Shown in pieces: positions 42,819 through 52,217 of a stretch of DNA of 64,000 nt. The stretch spans positions 911,501 through 975,500 of the forward strand of contig NZ_CP125968.1 of NCBI RefSeq assembly GCF_030067815.1, given 5' to 3'. The notes beneath the pieces are model-generated. The model ran no database searches, had not been told where the DNA came from, and saw nothing but the letters and a program-made list of their open reading frames with translations. Source of the stretch: Sporosarcina thermotolerans (GTDB lineage: Bacteria; Bacillota; Bacilli; Bacillales_A; Planococcaceae). The position numbers and the translations under genes were made by a program. The first letter of the stretch is position 1. Every line of letters begins with the position of its first letter.

Positions 42819-44039
42819 TTTCCGGATCGACTCATACGTTTTCATAATGAAATCCTTATAAGGCGTGCGCGGCATGCTGGATATATTGTCCACCGCAATC
42901 TCAATCGACCGGTGAGCCTCCGCTTTATCCCCTAACTCCAAATAACATAGGGCAGCATAGGCATCTTTTTCGTAGAAGATGGATAGATCGAATGGATGGT
43001 GGATGTAATCCGCTATTACAATTTTCCCGAAGCAGGATAGGGCCTCTTCGAATTTGCCAAGGCCATAAAGCACCTTGCCTTTTTCCATGTATGAATATGG
43101 GGTATGCCAATTTGAAAGATTATGTTCTTCATAATGGGCATCGATTAGCTCCATTGCCGCCTTATACTCTTTTTTATATGATGTTAAGTAATGAACCTTT
43201 GCGAAAATCGTAAAAAACATCACTTCTTTATCATCAGCAAACTCACCATATAGCAAAAGTTTACGTTCATAATATTCCATTGACTCGAGATCCTCGTTCA
43301 TCATTGCATGGAATGTCGCTAATCTGTACAAATGATCGATGCGATAGAAAACCTGATTCTCCTTCGAAAATTCAATCCCTGCATTCATAACGCGGATCGC
43401 CTCATCAGCATCACCTACTGCATAGTGGAGCACCGCCTCCAAATAGTCGAAGTCAAGTCGGGTGAGGGAGTCGATGAACACGCTTCGCTCTTCTATTTCG
43501 GATCTCTCCTTCAATAAGATATCAAGCGCGCTTTCGTAATCATGCTCCGTGAATTTTACCATCGATCGGAACATACCAACCGCTGCAAGACGACGAATAA
43601 TATTCATTTGGTCATATATAGCCCCAGCCTTATTTAAAAGTTCCTGCCAGCCATCCTTCTTCTCATAATAAAGGGCGCGGCTATAAATCTCCAAAAGCCT
43701 GGCCGCCTCATATCCCTGCGACAATTTCTCCACATAAGGCTCCACTAATTCAAGAATCTGCTTATATTCATCCTTCAGTTCGTCAACTTCAACAGTGAAT
43801 AGCTTCTCCACAGTTTTCAACAAATCCCGCAATTCCTGAGGGTTCACTTCCTCCAATAGTTTGGACACTTCAATACCAAGACGCTCCGCGATATAAGAAA
43901 GGCTCTCCATCGATGGATTCGCTTTATTGTTTTCGATTAAACTGAGCATCCCTTTTGTAAGCTGCTCTCCCGCCAATGCTTCCAATGTAAGTTTTCGCTG
44001 TTTACGCAGCACCCTGATCCGTTCGCCTAATGTTTGCAG
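42816..44039 (-). CDS. XRE-type regulator with TPR domain (RRNPP-like)
   Basis: Transcription regulator of about 407 residues. An N-terminal helix-turn-helix (LGERIRVLRKQRKLTLEALAG, TKGMLSLIENNKANPSMESLSYIAERLGI) is followed by a long helical TPR-like region (about residues 90-400), the layout of peptide-responsive RRNPP regulators such as PlcR and Rap relatives; no cognate signal peptide gene was recognised. The start is unusual: the site CGGAGGTG lies 7 bases before an in-frame CTG at 44039, and no ATG, GTG or TTG fits. An in-frame ATG 44210 would force translation through a 21-bp repeat array. It is divergent from an MFS gene with twin palindromes. Confidence 0.75.
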   Translation of the reverse strand: MQTLGERIRVLRKQRKLTLEALAGEQLTKGMLSLIENNKANPSMESLSYIAERLGIEVSKLLEEVNPQELRDLLKTVEKLFTVEVDELKDEYKQILELVEPYVEKLSQGYEAARLLEIYSRALYYEKKDGWQELLNKAGAIYDQMNIIRRLAAVGMFRSMVKFTEHDYESALDILLKERSEIEERSVFIDSLTRLDFDYLEAVLHYAVGDADEAIRVMNAGIEFSKENQVFYRIDHLYRLATFHAMMNEDLESMEYYERKLLLYGEFADDKEVMFFTIFAKVHYLTSYKKEYKAAMELIDAHYEEHNLSNWHTPYSYMEKGKVLYGLGKFEEALSCFGKIVIADYIHHPFDLSIFYEKDAYAALCYLELGDKAEAHRSIEIAVDNISSMPRTPYKDFIMKTYESIRK

Positions 44040-44068
44040 GGGAACACCTCCGATTATGTTATCTAAAC

Positions 44069-44215
44069 GAGAACTCTTTGTGAGTAAATGAGAACTTCCC
44101 TTTGATAAAGGAGAATTCTTGCAAGTTAATGAGAACTTGCTGGTGATAAACGAGAACTCTATGCCTTTTAATGAGAACTTTCCAGTAATCAACGAGAACT
44201 TCTGAATCATTGCAA
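44069..44215. repeat. 21-bp phased intergenic array (GAGAACT type), seven units
   Basis: GAGAACT or a close variant occurs at 44069, 44090, 44111, 44131, 44152, 44173 and 44194. Six steps are 21 bp except one of 20 bp. The other half of each unit tends to read TAAT or TAAA before the next GAGAA. On the minus strand it is open in frame with the XRE gene as heptapeptides (KFSL type). It ends 30 bp upstream of the likely XRE start. Confidence 0.88.
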
Positions 44216-44275
44216 TGATTCAATTGTCCCCGTTTCATTTCACGCACAGCGTTCATACAATAAATCATTGCCTTT

Positions 44276-44292
44276 GTTTAATTATATTAAAC
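44276..44292. promoter_or_regulatory. Operator-like palindrome 1 of the MFS promoter
   Basis: GTTTAAT-TAT-ATTAAAC, a perfect inverted repeat with 7-bp arms and 3-bp spacer, just upstream of the -35 element at 44299. Confidence 0.6.
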
Positions 44293-44298
44293 TTTCTG

Positions 44299-44327
44299 TT
44301 GTAATGGAAGAGGGGGCGTGGTATTAT
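44299..44327 (+). promoter_or_regulatory. Putative promoter of the MFS-S41 operon
   Basis: TTGTAA, an exact 17-bp spacer and TATTAT, bracketed by two copies of the same palindrome. Confidence 0.6.
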
Positions 44328-44329
44328 TT

Positions 44330-44346
44330 GTTTAATCTTATTAAAT
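44330..44346. promoter_or_regulatory. Operator-like palindrome 2 of the MFS promoter
   Basis: GTTTAAT-CTT-ATTAAAT, one arm base different from palindrome 1, starting 2 bp after the -10 element. The two centres are 54 bp apart. Confidence 0.6.
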
Positions 44347-44367
44347 TGACTGAATGGAGTGACACTT

Positions 44368-45668
44368 TTGAGCGAAGTTTTAAAATTGAAAAGGGCGACG
44401 TATCATCTTTGGACGTTTACAATTAGCAAACTCATTTCATCATTTGGCGCGCAAGTATATGCATTTGCTGTTAGTTTTTACATTTTACAATTGACGGGTC
44501 TGCGACAAGCTTTGCAACAAACTTGATTTGCAGCATTTTGCCCCGAACACTTATGGCACCTTTTGCCGGTTATGTTGCGGATAGGTACTCGAGGAAAACG
44601 ATTGTCATTACAGCGCAGATAGCCACCACGTTGGCAATCGGAGGTCTTCTTGCTGTGAGCTTGACATCAGGCATCTCTTTACTGGCAATTTATACAACGA
44701 CTGTCATATTGTCTCTTACGTCCACATTTTCGGGAGTAACTTTCAGCTCTTCCATAACAGGTCTTGTCGATGAAGCAAGGATCCAAAGAGCGATGTCGCT
44801 CAATCAAATGTCGATTTCATTCGCGGCAATTGCCAGCCCAGCGGTAGGTGGACTGCTCTACGGCTACGTTACGTTGCCCGTCTTCCTCATCATGTACATG
44901 ACGGCTTCCGCAATTGCAGTCATCCTTGAGTCGACGATGAATTTTAAGCTGTTTGCAAAACGGAAAAAAGTGGTGGAAGGTGAGAAGAAGGAATCAATGC
45001 TTCAAAGTATGAAGGCGGGCCTTTCCTATTTGAAGTTGCAGCCAATTGTAATGGCGATCATCTGGGTCTCACTTGTCATCAATTTTCTTTTTGGAGCTTT
45101 CTTGGTCGGCTATTCATTCATCTTGATTGAAAAAATGAAAATGGCCCCACAGCATTTCGGATTCACCGAGGGGGCATTCGCAGTCGGAATGTTGTTGATG
45201 TCCATTTATTTATCGGTGAAAAAAGAAGTGAAATACCCAATGTTAGTAGCAAAGAGGGGAGTTCTGGTGATGGGGTTGATCATGGCTGGAATTGGCTTAC
45301 CTCTATTTTTTGAATTGCCCTACACTGTGATGTTCGCCTATTACGCAACGCTGATGTTCACCTTTGGGGTCACGCAAATTATCGTAAATACGCCAATGAT
45401 GGTTATGATGCAAAAGATGATCGATGATGATTTCAAAGGACGGGTATTTTCGATTCTTGAAACGATGGCGATGGCATTAATGCCTCTTGGTATGGTAATT
45501 TACGGGTTCCTCTACGACATTTTACCTGCGCAATGGATCCTGCTTGTATCAAGTCTTTTGTTAATCGGCACTGTCTTTATCATGATCAGACCTTCTGCCA
45601 TGCGGATGGCGCATCCGGAGCTGGATAAAACAAAAAACGTAAAATCTGAAATCGTGCAAGAACAGTAG
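44368..45668 (+). CDS. MFS transporter (macrolide/multidrug efflux type), one frameshift
   Basis: A major facilitator permease of about 434 residues in the MFS_3-type efflux group (macrolide efflux relatives). The N-terminus MSEVLKLKRATYHLWTFTIS, then SFGAQVYAFAVSFYILQLTG, is cut off by a frameshift at T 44499; adding one T joins it to SATSFATNLICSILPRTLMAPFAGYVADRYSRKT, which holds the family loop DRYSRK. TTG 44368 follows GGAGTGA. An internal ATG at 44523 would delete the first helix and is not credible. It leads a probable operon with the S41 peptidase 15 bp later. The promoter is flanked by two palindromes, so it is likely inducible; the inducer is unknown. Confidence 0.83.
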
Positions 45669-45683
45669 AATGGGGCTTAGGGA

Positions 45684-46951
45684 ATGGAAACGATCTTTAA
45701 AGAAATTATTCAAATCATGCACAACGACTACGCTGGTTGCAATGATAAGCGAGGATGTGACAGACCTGAGCATTTCCTTAAGATGATTAAGGGGGATGCA
45801 CAGCTGTCGAAGAAGGAATTCAAGGAAATTGTTGAAGAGTACCTGTTAGACTTCAACGATCAACATATCCATTTCATTATGGAAAATGCGGAAGATGAAA
45901 AACCAAAAAGTCGTGGTTTCAAAGTACGCCGCTACGGAGATCGATTGTACGTTACGGAAGTCGATTCGGAGGACCGGCTTCAACCTAAAATGAGTTTCGT
46001 TTCGATTGGGGATATAGCATTCCGGAATTGAAGGATCGTCATCACCGGTTGTTGAACGAAAATCATGCTGAACGAGAAAATTGGGCTCCGATCCTCATGC
46101 TTTATAGCGAGGGCGAAATTGCAGATGAAAATGAAAGTTGGACTTTACAATTCAACCAGTATGAGAAGAAGCCTTATGTGCCGACCTATTCGGTGGAAGA
46201 AAGAGATGGGGTCGCTTTTATTACGATGACCGACTTTGCAAATCCGGATGCCATCGTGAAACTGGTCGAGGAGAATAAGCAGCTCCTTGATATGACGGAT
46301 AAGTGGATTATTGACGTTCGTGTAAATTATGGTGGTAGCGATTCAAGCTTCCATCCGTTTATTCCATACTTAGTCCCTGAAGAGGGCATCGAGCTCGCGG
46401 ATCCGGAGAACACAATGCTGTTCAATTGCACGGAAGCGAGTGCAAGTCGAATCCTATCTGAACTGGATGAGGTGCTTGCGAGTACGAAAGGTGAGCAAGG
46501 TCAGTGGTTCTTGAATGTCTTCAAGCGGGAATGGGAGAGGAATCGTGGGAAGGGTTTCGTCGAATTCGACTTTGGTGATATTGTAGGCGATACGTTCGTA
46601 AAAGGGTCCAAACATCCTTCTTCAGTCATCGTGTTGGCAGATGTCTTCTGTGGCAGTTCAGGTGATTCATTTGTAGAAGGCGTAAAGAAGTCGAGTAAAG
46701 TGACCGTCATCGGCAGAGCGACAATGGGGCTGAATGATTACGCGAACTTGGTGACCGCGAGATGGAACGAAGGGTTTGAGCTGATGTATCCGTCGTCGCG
46801 CCTTTCCCGAATTGATAAAAGGCAGGGCATGACGGGTGTTGGCATAGCGCCGCATGTCTATATTCCGTGGACACCGGAGCATATTGTTGAGGATATTGAT
46901 GTAAAAAAGGCTTTTGAGCTTTTAACGAGAAACCGTATCATGGCGAATTAA
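45684..46951 (+). CDS. S41-family (C-terminal processing peptidase-like) protein, one frameshift
   Basis: Serine peptidase of the S41/tail-specific protease group, about 422 residues, without signal peptide or PDZ domain that I can see. The N-terminal helical part contains IFKEIIQIMHNDYAGC. The catalytic half has VAFITMTDFANPDAIVKLVEEN, DKWIIDVRVNYGGSDSS (oxyanion region) and VIVLADVFCGSSGDSFVEG, where the nucleophile Ser is expected, then TVIGRATMGLNDYAN. The frame breaks in GGGG 46008-46011; one more G gives SIGGYSIPELKDRHH. It follows the MFS gene by 15 bp and is probably cotranscribed. Its target is unknown. Confidence 0.8.
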
Positions 46952-47074
46952 GGGATATTATAGTGGCCTATTCGTAATGATTAGGCCCTGAATATTTAAA
47001 AATGAAACTATTTTCATAACTATTCGTATATCTATATGCATCGTTATTAGAAAAATAGGAACTGGGGGAAAATT

Positions 47075-48466
47075 ATGCTGAACAAAGCGCTTATTGAAGA
47101 TGTGTTGCAAGCTGCACTTGAAACGGGCGGCGATTTTTCGGAAGTTTTTGTTGAGGATCGGTATACGAATCATATGGTCCTTCAAAATTCTCGTCTGGAG
47201 AAAAATTTGTCCGGGCGGGATTTTGGTGTGGGAATCAGGGTGTTCCTTGGGTTACAAAGCGTCTATGCTTACACGAATGACTTCTCAAGAGAGGGACTTT
47301 TGAAAGCTGCTCGTACGGCTGCGAAAGCCATTCAAGGGAAGAAGGATGGGAAAACAAGCATTATCCCGCTTTTGAAAGAATCGGTTACAACGCTTCACCC
47401 GATAAAAATCATGCCAAATGAAGCAGATAAAATCCGTAAGCTTTCCGTGATGCGGAATGCGAATGAAATCATTAGAAACTACGATTCGGAAATTGTGCAA
47501 GCAATCATTAACTTGATTGACGAGGAGCAAAATGTGCTTATTGCCAACTCAGAAGGGAAATTTGTTGAGGATCAGCGGGTAAGAAGCCGGATGTCTATGG
47601 TATCCGTCGCTTCAGATGGGACGGATATGCAGACCGGTTTTTATGGCCCTGGCGCATACCAAGGCTTCGAGTTTATCGAAAACCTAGACCTCAATCATTA
47701 TGCGAAGGAATCTGCTCGGATTGCTAAAACGATGCTACATGCGGATCCGGCACCAAGCGGGAAATTCCCTGTCATTATCGACAATGAATTTGGCGGCGTG
47801 ATTTTCCATGAAGCATGCGGCCACAGCCTTGAAGCGACTTCAGTAGCAAAAAACGCTTCTGTTTTTGCGAATAAATTAGGACAAAAAGTAGCGTCAGATC
47901 TTGTTACATATATTGACGACGGGACACTTGAAAACGAATGGGGCTCACTCAATATTGACGATGAAGGTGAAAAGTCCCGAAAAAATGTACTCATTGAAGA
48001 CGGTATTCTAAAAGGTTACATGATTGATAAATTAAACGGAAGACGGATGGGAATGGAGTCCACAGGCTCAAGCCGGAGACAATCGTACAGATTTGCACCA
48101 ACATCACGGATGACTAATACGTATATTGCTCCAGGAAAATCCACGCCTGAAGAAATCATAGCGGACACAGAATACGGCATTTACGCGAAATACATGGGCG
48201 GCGGTTCGGTCAATCCTGGAACAGGAGATTTCAACTTTGCAGTCAATGAGGCGTACTTGGTCAAAAACGGAAAAATTGAGAAGCCCATTCGAGGGGCGAC
48301 TTTGATCGGGAACGGAGCAAAAACGATCCTGAATATCGACCGTGTCGGAAATAATTTAGGCCATGGTGCAGGAATGTGCGGTTCATCAAGTGGTAGTTTA
48401 CCAGTGAATGTCGGGCAACCGATGGTACGTGTCAGTGAAATCACGGTCGGCGGAAAGGAGGCATAA
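47075..48466 (+). CDS. tldD: Metalloprotease TldD
   Basis: Catalytic half of the TldD/TldE (PmbA) heterodimeric metallopeptidase, 463 residues. The zinc-binding motif HEACGHSLEA (HExxxH) lies near residue 245, preceded by PVIIDNEFGGVIFHE. Further family landmarks are GGGSVNPGTGDFNFAVNEAYLVKNGKIE and a C-terminal Cys-containing loop GAGMCGSSSG. In E. coli the complex trims peptides such as microcin precursors and CcdA. The gene is followed 5 bp later by its partner, which is the usual arrangement. GGGGGA precedes ATG 47075. No bacteriocin precursor gene was recognised nearby. Confidence 0.92.
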   Translation: MLNKALIEDVLQAALETGGDFSEVFVEDRYTNHMVLQNSRLEKNLSGRDFGVGIRVFLGLQSVYAYTNDFSREGLLKAARTAAKAIQGKKDGKTSIIPLLKESVTTLHPIKIMPNEADKIRKLSVMRNANEIIRNYDSEIVQAIINLIDEEQNVLIANSEGKFVEDQRVRSRMSMVSVASDGTDMQTGFYGPGAYQGFEFIENLDLNHYAKESARIAKTMLHADPAPSGKFPVIIDNEFGGVIFHEACGHSLEATSVAKNASVFANKLGQKVASDLVTYIDDGTLENEWGSLNIDDEGEKSRKNVLIEDGILKGYMIDKLNGRRMGMESTGSSRRQSYRFAPTSRMTNTYIAPGKSTPEEIIADTEYGIYAKYMGGGSVNPGTGDFNFAVNEAYLVKNGKIEKPIRGATLIGNGAKTILNIDRVGNNLGHGAGMCGSSSGSLPVNVGQPMVRVSEITVGGKEA

Positions 48467-48470
48467 TAAA

Positions 48471-49820
48471 ATGAGCATTGAACAATTGAAAGAACGACTG
48501 TTTGCGGAGGGCCAAAATATAGGTTTTACCGATCTTGAACTCTACTATGAGAAAAGAGAGAGTCTTTCGATCGGGTTGTATGAAGGGGAAGTGGATAAAT
48601 ACGACTTTTCCGATGTTCAAGGTGCATCTGTAAGGGGATTGTATAATGGGAAAACGGGTTACGCCTATACGGAAAAGTTTGATGAGGAATCTGTCTCATT
48701 CCTACTGAAAAATGCAGCGGAGAATGCAGAACTGATCGAAAATGAACCGGAAGAGTTATTCACAGAAGAAGCGGAGTATGCGGAAACTCAGTTCTACAGT
48801 CCGGAATTAGATGCAGTAAAGCCGGAAGATATGATTGGATTCTTACAAGAAGTGGAGAAGAAAATCCTATCGTATGACCACCGTGTAACAAAGGTCACTT
48901 CATCCCAAATGCGATACCAGAGATCGGAAAAAGGTCTCTACCATGATAAAGGGCTTGAGTTAAGAGAAGCGAATAACTCTTTATTCTTTTACGTCTCGAT
49001 TTTCGTCGAGGAAAATGGTGAATTAAAATCCGGATCAGTTTTTAGGATCACAAAAGATTTTAATGAGCTTGATGCAGATGCGATTGTTAAAGAGGTAGTT
49101 GAACAAGGCTTAAGCATGTTGGGAGAAAGAAATTATCCGAATAAAAAATACCCGGTTGTATTGAAAAATAAAGCAGCAGCTTCCCTGTTGGCTACGTTCA
49201 CATCCTCTTTCTCGGCCCAAGCCGTACAGGATAACAGATCCCGACTAAAAGGAAAGTTAGGCGAGAAGATTGCGGCAGATCATGTGAATCTGATTGACAA
49301 CCCGTTTCTTCCTGAGGGAATCCAAAGTTCGACATTCGATTCGGAAGGGGTACCGACGCGAAAGCTTAGCATTGTTGAGGAAGGAAACTTACAAACCTAC
49401 TTCCATAACTTGAAAACTGCTAAAAAGGATGGCGTGGAGACTACAGGCCATGCGCATCGCAGTTCTTATAAGGGATCCGTCGAAGTAAGCCCATCCAATT
49501 TCTATATTGAACCTGCACCTCAAACCTATGAGCAACTTTACGGGGAGTTTGACGAAGGCATCATCATTACCGGTTTAGCTGGTCTGCATTCTGGAGCGCA
49601 TCCGATTTCGGCGACTTTTCATTGGCGGCTGACGGCTATTACGTAAAGGATGGCAAGATTGTCGGCCCGACGAAGCAGATGACGGTAGCCGGGAACTTCT
49701 TTGAAGTCCTCCAAGACATTGAGGAAATCGGTAGTCCTGATCTTCTCACCAATGGGCTCCAGCGGATATATCGGTTCACCATCATTGAAGATTAAGAGCT
49801 TGGCGGTTACGGTTGATTAA
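48471..49820 (+). CDS. pmbA: TldE/PmbA metalloprotease subunit, two frameshifts
   Basis: Non-catalytic partner of TldD, about 450 residues after repair. It begins MSIEQLKERLFAEGQNIGFTDLELYYEKR and lacks the HExxxH motif, as expected. Family segments: GASVRGLYNGKTGYAYTEKF, FDSEGVPTRKLSIVEEGNLQTYFHNLKTAKKDG, ITGLAGLHSGAHPISGDFSLAADGYYVKDGKI and the C-terminus FSPMGSSGYIGSPSLKIKSLAVTVD. Frame breaks: GG 49610-49611 (one G lost) and TT 49743-49744 (two bases lost). The stop is then TAA at 49820, not the earlier stops. AAAGGAGG lies 9 bases before ATG 48471. Confidence 0.87.
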
Positions 49821-49848
49821 TTGATACTGTAGATATCCTTACCAAAAA

Positions 49849-49900
49849 ACGTAGCGGGGGAATCGGTGGCTTGCTTATTGTCACCGGTAACCCCGTTTCT
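49849..49900 (+). terminator. Terminator after pmbA
   Basis: AACG..CGGGGG..GGTG pairs with CACC..CCCCGTT, with two small bulges and a 13-base loop, followed by TCTTTT. Confidence 0.65.
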
Positions 49901-49981
49901 TTTAAATCATTTTGCACTGTTGGGTTGAAATGTAACGAAATGCCATGAATTTTCGTCTTATTGTTAAAGGGGAAGATTTCA

Positions 49982-50689
49982 TTGAAGAAAATGAGTATGA
50001 TCATTCTGGTTTTTAGTTTACTGTTACTAACAGGCTGTCGGTCATTACCATTCGGGGGGCAAAGTAGAATTGAATGGGTTGATTTTATTAAGTTGAATGG
50101 AAAAGAATACAATGGAATCTATTCTGGGGTTTTGGCTGACGAAGATTATGTAGGAGAACAGATTGGCACGGTTAAATTTAAAGTAGTGGGTAATGTAACG
50201 AACCCAAACTATAAAATCAAAAACGGGGATGCGGCTTTCCATGATAAAGGGACCGTGATTTTAAAGATTAAGAATCACTCAGATCTAATAGCTGTGAAGG
50301 ACACTCACACTATAAATGGCTATAAAGTATATTATTCACGTGAAGATACTGACTACAAATGGCATTTTAAAGATATGCCTATTGAAAAAGTCGACAGAAT
50401 TGAGATATACCATTCGCATCTACCGGAAGGGGATAAACTTATTTCTGAATTGACGATGGACGACGAAATTAATAGCTTCCTTCAATTATTAGTAAATAGT
50501 GAAGAAAATCCAAATTTCCAACGGAACCTAAAAACAGGGGATCCCACATTTTATAAAATGATTTTTTACACAGAAGCACCTATTGCCTATCAATATTATA
50601 TGCAGTTCGATGGAGACACCTATTTCTGGCATCCATGGGACACTTCAATCATTTCTGATGAAATGAAATTATTTATTATTGGAAATTAA
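49982..50689 (+). CDS. Hypothetical lipoprotein
   Basis: A 235-residue predicted lipoprotein of unknown family. The signal MKKMSMIILVFSLLLLTGCRS has lipobox LLTGC, so the Cys near residue 19 would be lipidated and the protein anchored outside. The mature part is mixed alpha/beta with many aromatic residues and two similar-sized halves: IEWVDFIKLNGKEYNGIYSG, HTINGYKVYYSREDTDYKW, VDRIEIYHSHLPEGDKLIS, and IAYQYYMQFDGDTYFWHPWD. The repeated Tyr/Trp pattern suggests a ligand-binding or wall-associated domain. TTG 49982 follows AAAGGGGA. It has no close neighbour in the same direction except a possible fragment just after it. Confidence 0.7.
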   Translation: MKKMSMIILVFSLLLLTGCRSLPFGGQSRIEWVDFIKLNGKEYNGIYSGVLADEDYVGEQIGTVKFKVVGNVTNPNYKIKNGDAAFHDKGTVILKIKNHSDLIAVKDTHTINGYKVYYSREDTDYKWHFKDMPIEKVDRIEIYHSHLPEGDKLISELTMDDEINSFLQLLVNSEENPNFQRNLKTGDPTFYKMIFYTEAPIAYQYYMQFDGDTYFWHPWDTSIISDEMKLFIIGN

Positions 50690-50832
50690 ACCTTTATCAA
50701 TTTATATAAGGACAATGGCAAATACTTTATTGCGGACCGAAGTCAATGGTTGGTGATATTTCTGACTATCTCCGGAACAATAATATTCCGAAGCGCGCTA
50801 TTAAGAAGGATGCGTTTTTGGGGTATTTGTAA
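50690..50832 (+). pseudogene. Possible coding remnant after the lipoprotein gene
   Basis: Directly after the lipoprotein stop, in the same frame, the DNA reads INLYKDNGKYFIADRSQWL. With one G added at GG 50752-50753 it continues GDISDYLRNNNIPKRAIKKDAFLGYL and stops at 50832. The composition looks like real protein, but there is no start codon or ribosome site. It may be the tail of the lipoprotein separated by a false stop, or a decayed gene. Low confidence. Confidence 0.35.
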
Positions 50833-50842
50833 TTATAGTTTA

Positions 50843-50886
50843 AGAAAAGGCATAACATTGTTTGTTCAATGTTATGCCTTTTCTAT
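50843..50886. terminator. Bidirectional terminator
   Basis: AAAAGGCATAACATT / AATGTTATGCCTTTT, a perfect 15-bp stem with an 8-base loop, serving the converging lipoprotein and MFS genes. Confidence 0.92.
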
Positions 50887-52047
50887 TTACACTGACCGCA
50901 ATGTTTTCGAAGACTTTCTATACATGAAAATGAAGACGATGGAAATAATGGCGAGAGCTGCAGAAATGTAATAGATTTCGCCTGTCATTCTTGTGAATAG
51001 CCATGTGAATAAAAGTGGCCCGATGATGCGTCCCATATTGTCCATGGAATACGTCATACCAGCGGCTGTACCGTATTTCCCACCCGATTCCTTAGATGTC
51101 AGTGAAACAAGTATTGTCCGTGATAGAGCGTTTCCTGCAGTGAAAACGGCTAATGCGACACCTGCCCAAAATAGGCTACCTGTGAAAGGTATTAATATCA
51201 GTCCTGCCGCAGTGACAATCTGGCCACTTAGTATCCATTTGGTTTCCGAACCGTTCTTAACGCGGCGCACAACGCCACCTTGAATGGCCGCGTCGACAAA
51301 TCCACTCGCCATGAATAGATACCCGACTTGCTTTGGTGTAATTTCGATAGCTGAAATCTGGAACAATTGGAATGTGGACTCAATCCCCGCTAAGATCAAT
51401 GTCACCATAAAGGAGACTAAAAACAAGTTTCGTATCCGATATTGCCAAAGTGTTGCTCCGCCTTTCGGTAGCCATGTTCGTTTGTTGGCCTCGCCAAGAC
51501 GTTCAGGCTCTTTCAGGATGGCAACCGTGTAAATAACCAATAGAAGCGTCAATATGCCTGAAGCAAGAAAAGGCAATTGCATGTTAGAGTGACCTAACAC
51601 ACCACCGATTGCTGGTCCGAAAATGAATCCAAGTCCGATAGACATGCCAAGCAGGCCCATGTACTTATTCCGATTTTCCTCTGTCGTCATATCCCCGACA
51701 AATCCTGTAACAGCCGTATATAGCGCACCGGAGAAGATACCCCCAACTACCCGTGAAAGGTACAGCATTGTAAGGTTTTCAATGAAGAAGGCGAATAGGA
51801 AAAAACTAAGACTGAAACCGATAAGACCTACGATAATTAGTTTCTTACGGCCTGTCCGATCGGAAAATGAACCCCAAAACGGTGCTGTAAAGAATGAAGC
51901 GAGCGAATAAACAGTGAGCAATCCACCCACATGAATTTCGGAAAGATTTTGTTGCACAATCACTTCCGGCAAGATTGGTATAATAATGCCAAATCCAAGA
52001 TAAACGAAAAATTGGACGGACATCAATAGAAGAATCGATTTTTTCAT
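50887..52047 (-). CDS. MFS multidrug/sugar efflux transporter (DHA1-type)
   Basis: A 386-residue DHA1-type exporter with 12 helices, similar in pattern to Bacillus Bmr/NorA-like or YttB-like drug pumps. The N-terminal half carries the motif A loop GSFSDRTGRKKLIIVGLIGFS and the motif C-like GFIFGPAIGGVLG, both typical of proton-driven exporters. The later helix reads GGKYGTAAGMTYSMDNMGRIIGP. Drugs exported cannot be named from sequence. ATG 52047 has AAAGCGGGTTGTC upstream, a moderate ribosome site. A 21-bp phased array lies 170-350 bp upstream of the start, at 52218. Confidence 0.87.
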   Translation of the reverse strand: MKKSILLLMSVQFFVYLGFGIIIPILPEVIVQQNLSEIHVGGLLTVYSLASFFTAPFWGSFSDRTGRKKLIIVGLIGFSLSFFLFAFFIENLTMLYLSRVVGGIFSGALYTAVTGFVGDMTTEENRNKYMGLLGMSIGLGFIFGPAIGGVLGHSNMQLPFLASGILTLLLVIYTVAILKEPERLGEANKRTWLPKGGATLWQYRIRNLFLVSFMVTLILAGIESTFQLFQISAIEITPKQVGYLFMASGFVDAAIQGGVVRRVKNGSETKWILSGQIVTAAGLILIPFTGSLFWAGVALAVFTAGNALSRTILVSLTSKESGGKYGTAAGMTYSMDNMGRIIGPLLFTWLFTRMTGEIYYISAALAIISIVFIFMYRKSSKTLRSV

Positions 52048-52217
52048 ATGACAACCCGCTTTCTGTAACTATCAATACTGCTATTTTACTCATTTATCTT
52101 GCCAGGTTCAAAGAGATATGTGTTGGGAAACGACATCCATTGAACAAAGGTTGTCCAAACTTGTCCATATTCTTACGTAGCATGTTGGAAAACCCATCCT
52201 TTTTTGTGCGGGAAATA

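Noticed and set aside
46965..46990. GGCCTA/TAGGCC hairpin between the S41 and tldD genes as terminator
   Set aside because: Stem of 6 bp without a T-run; may be chance.
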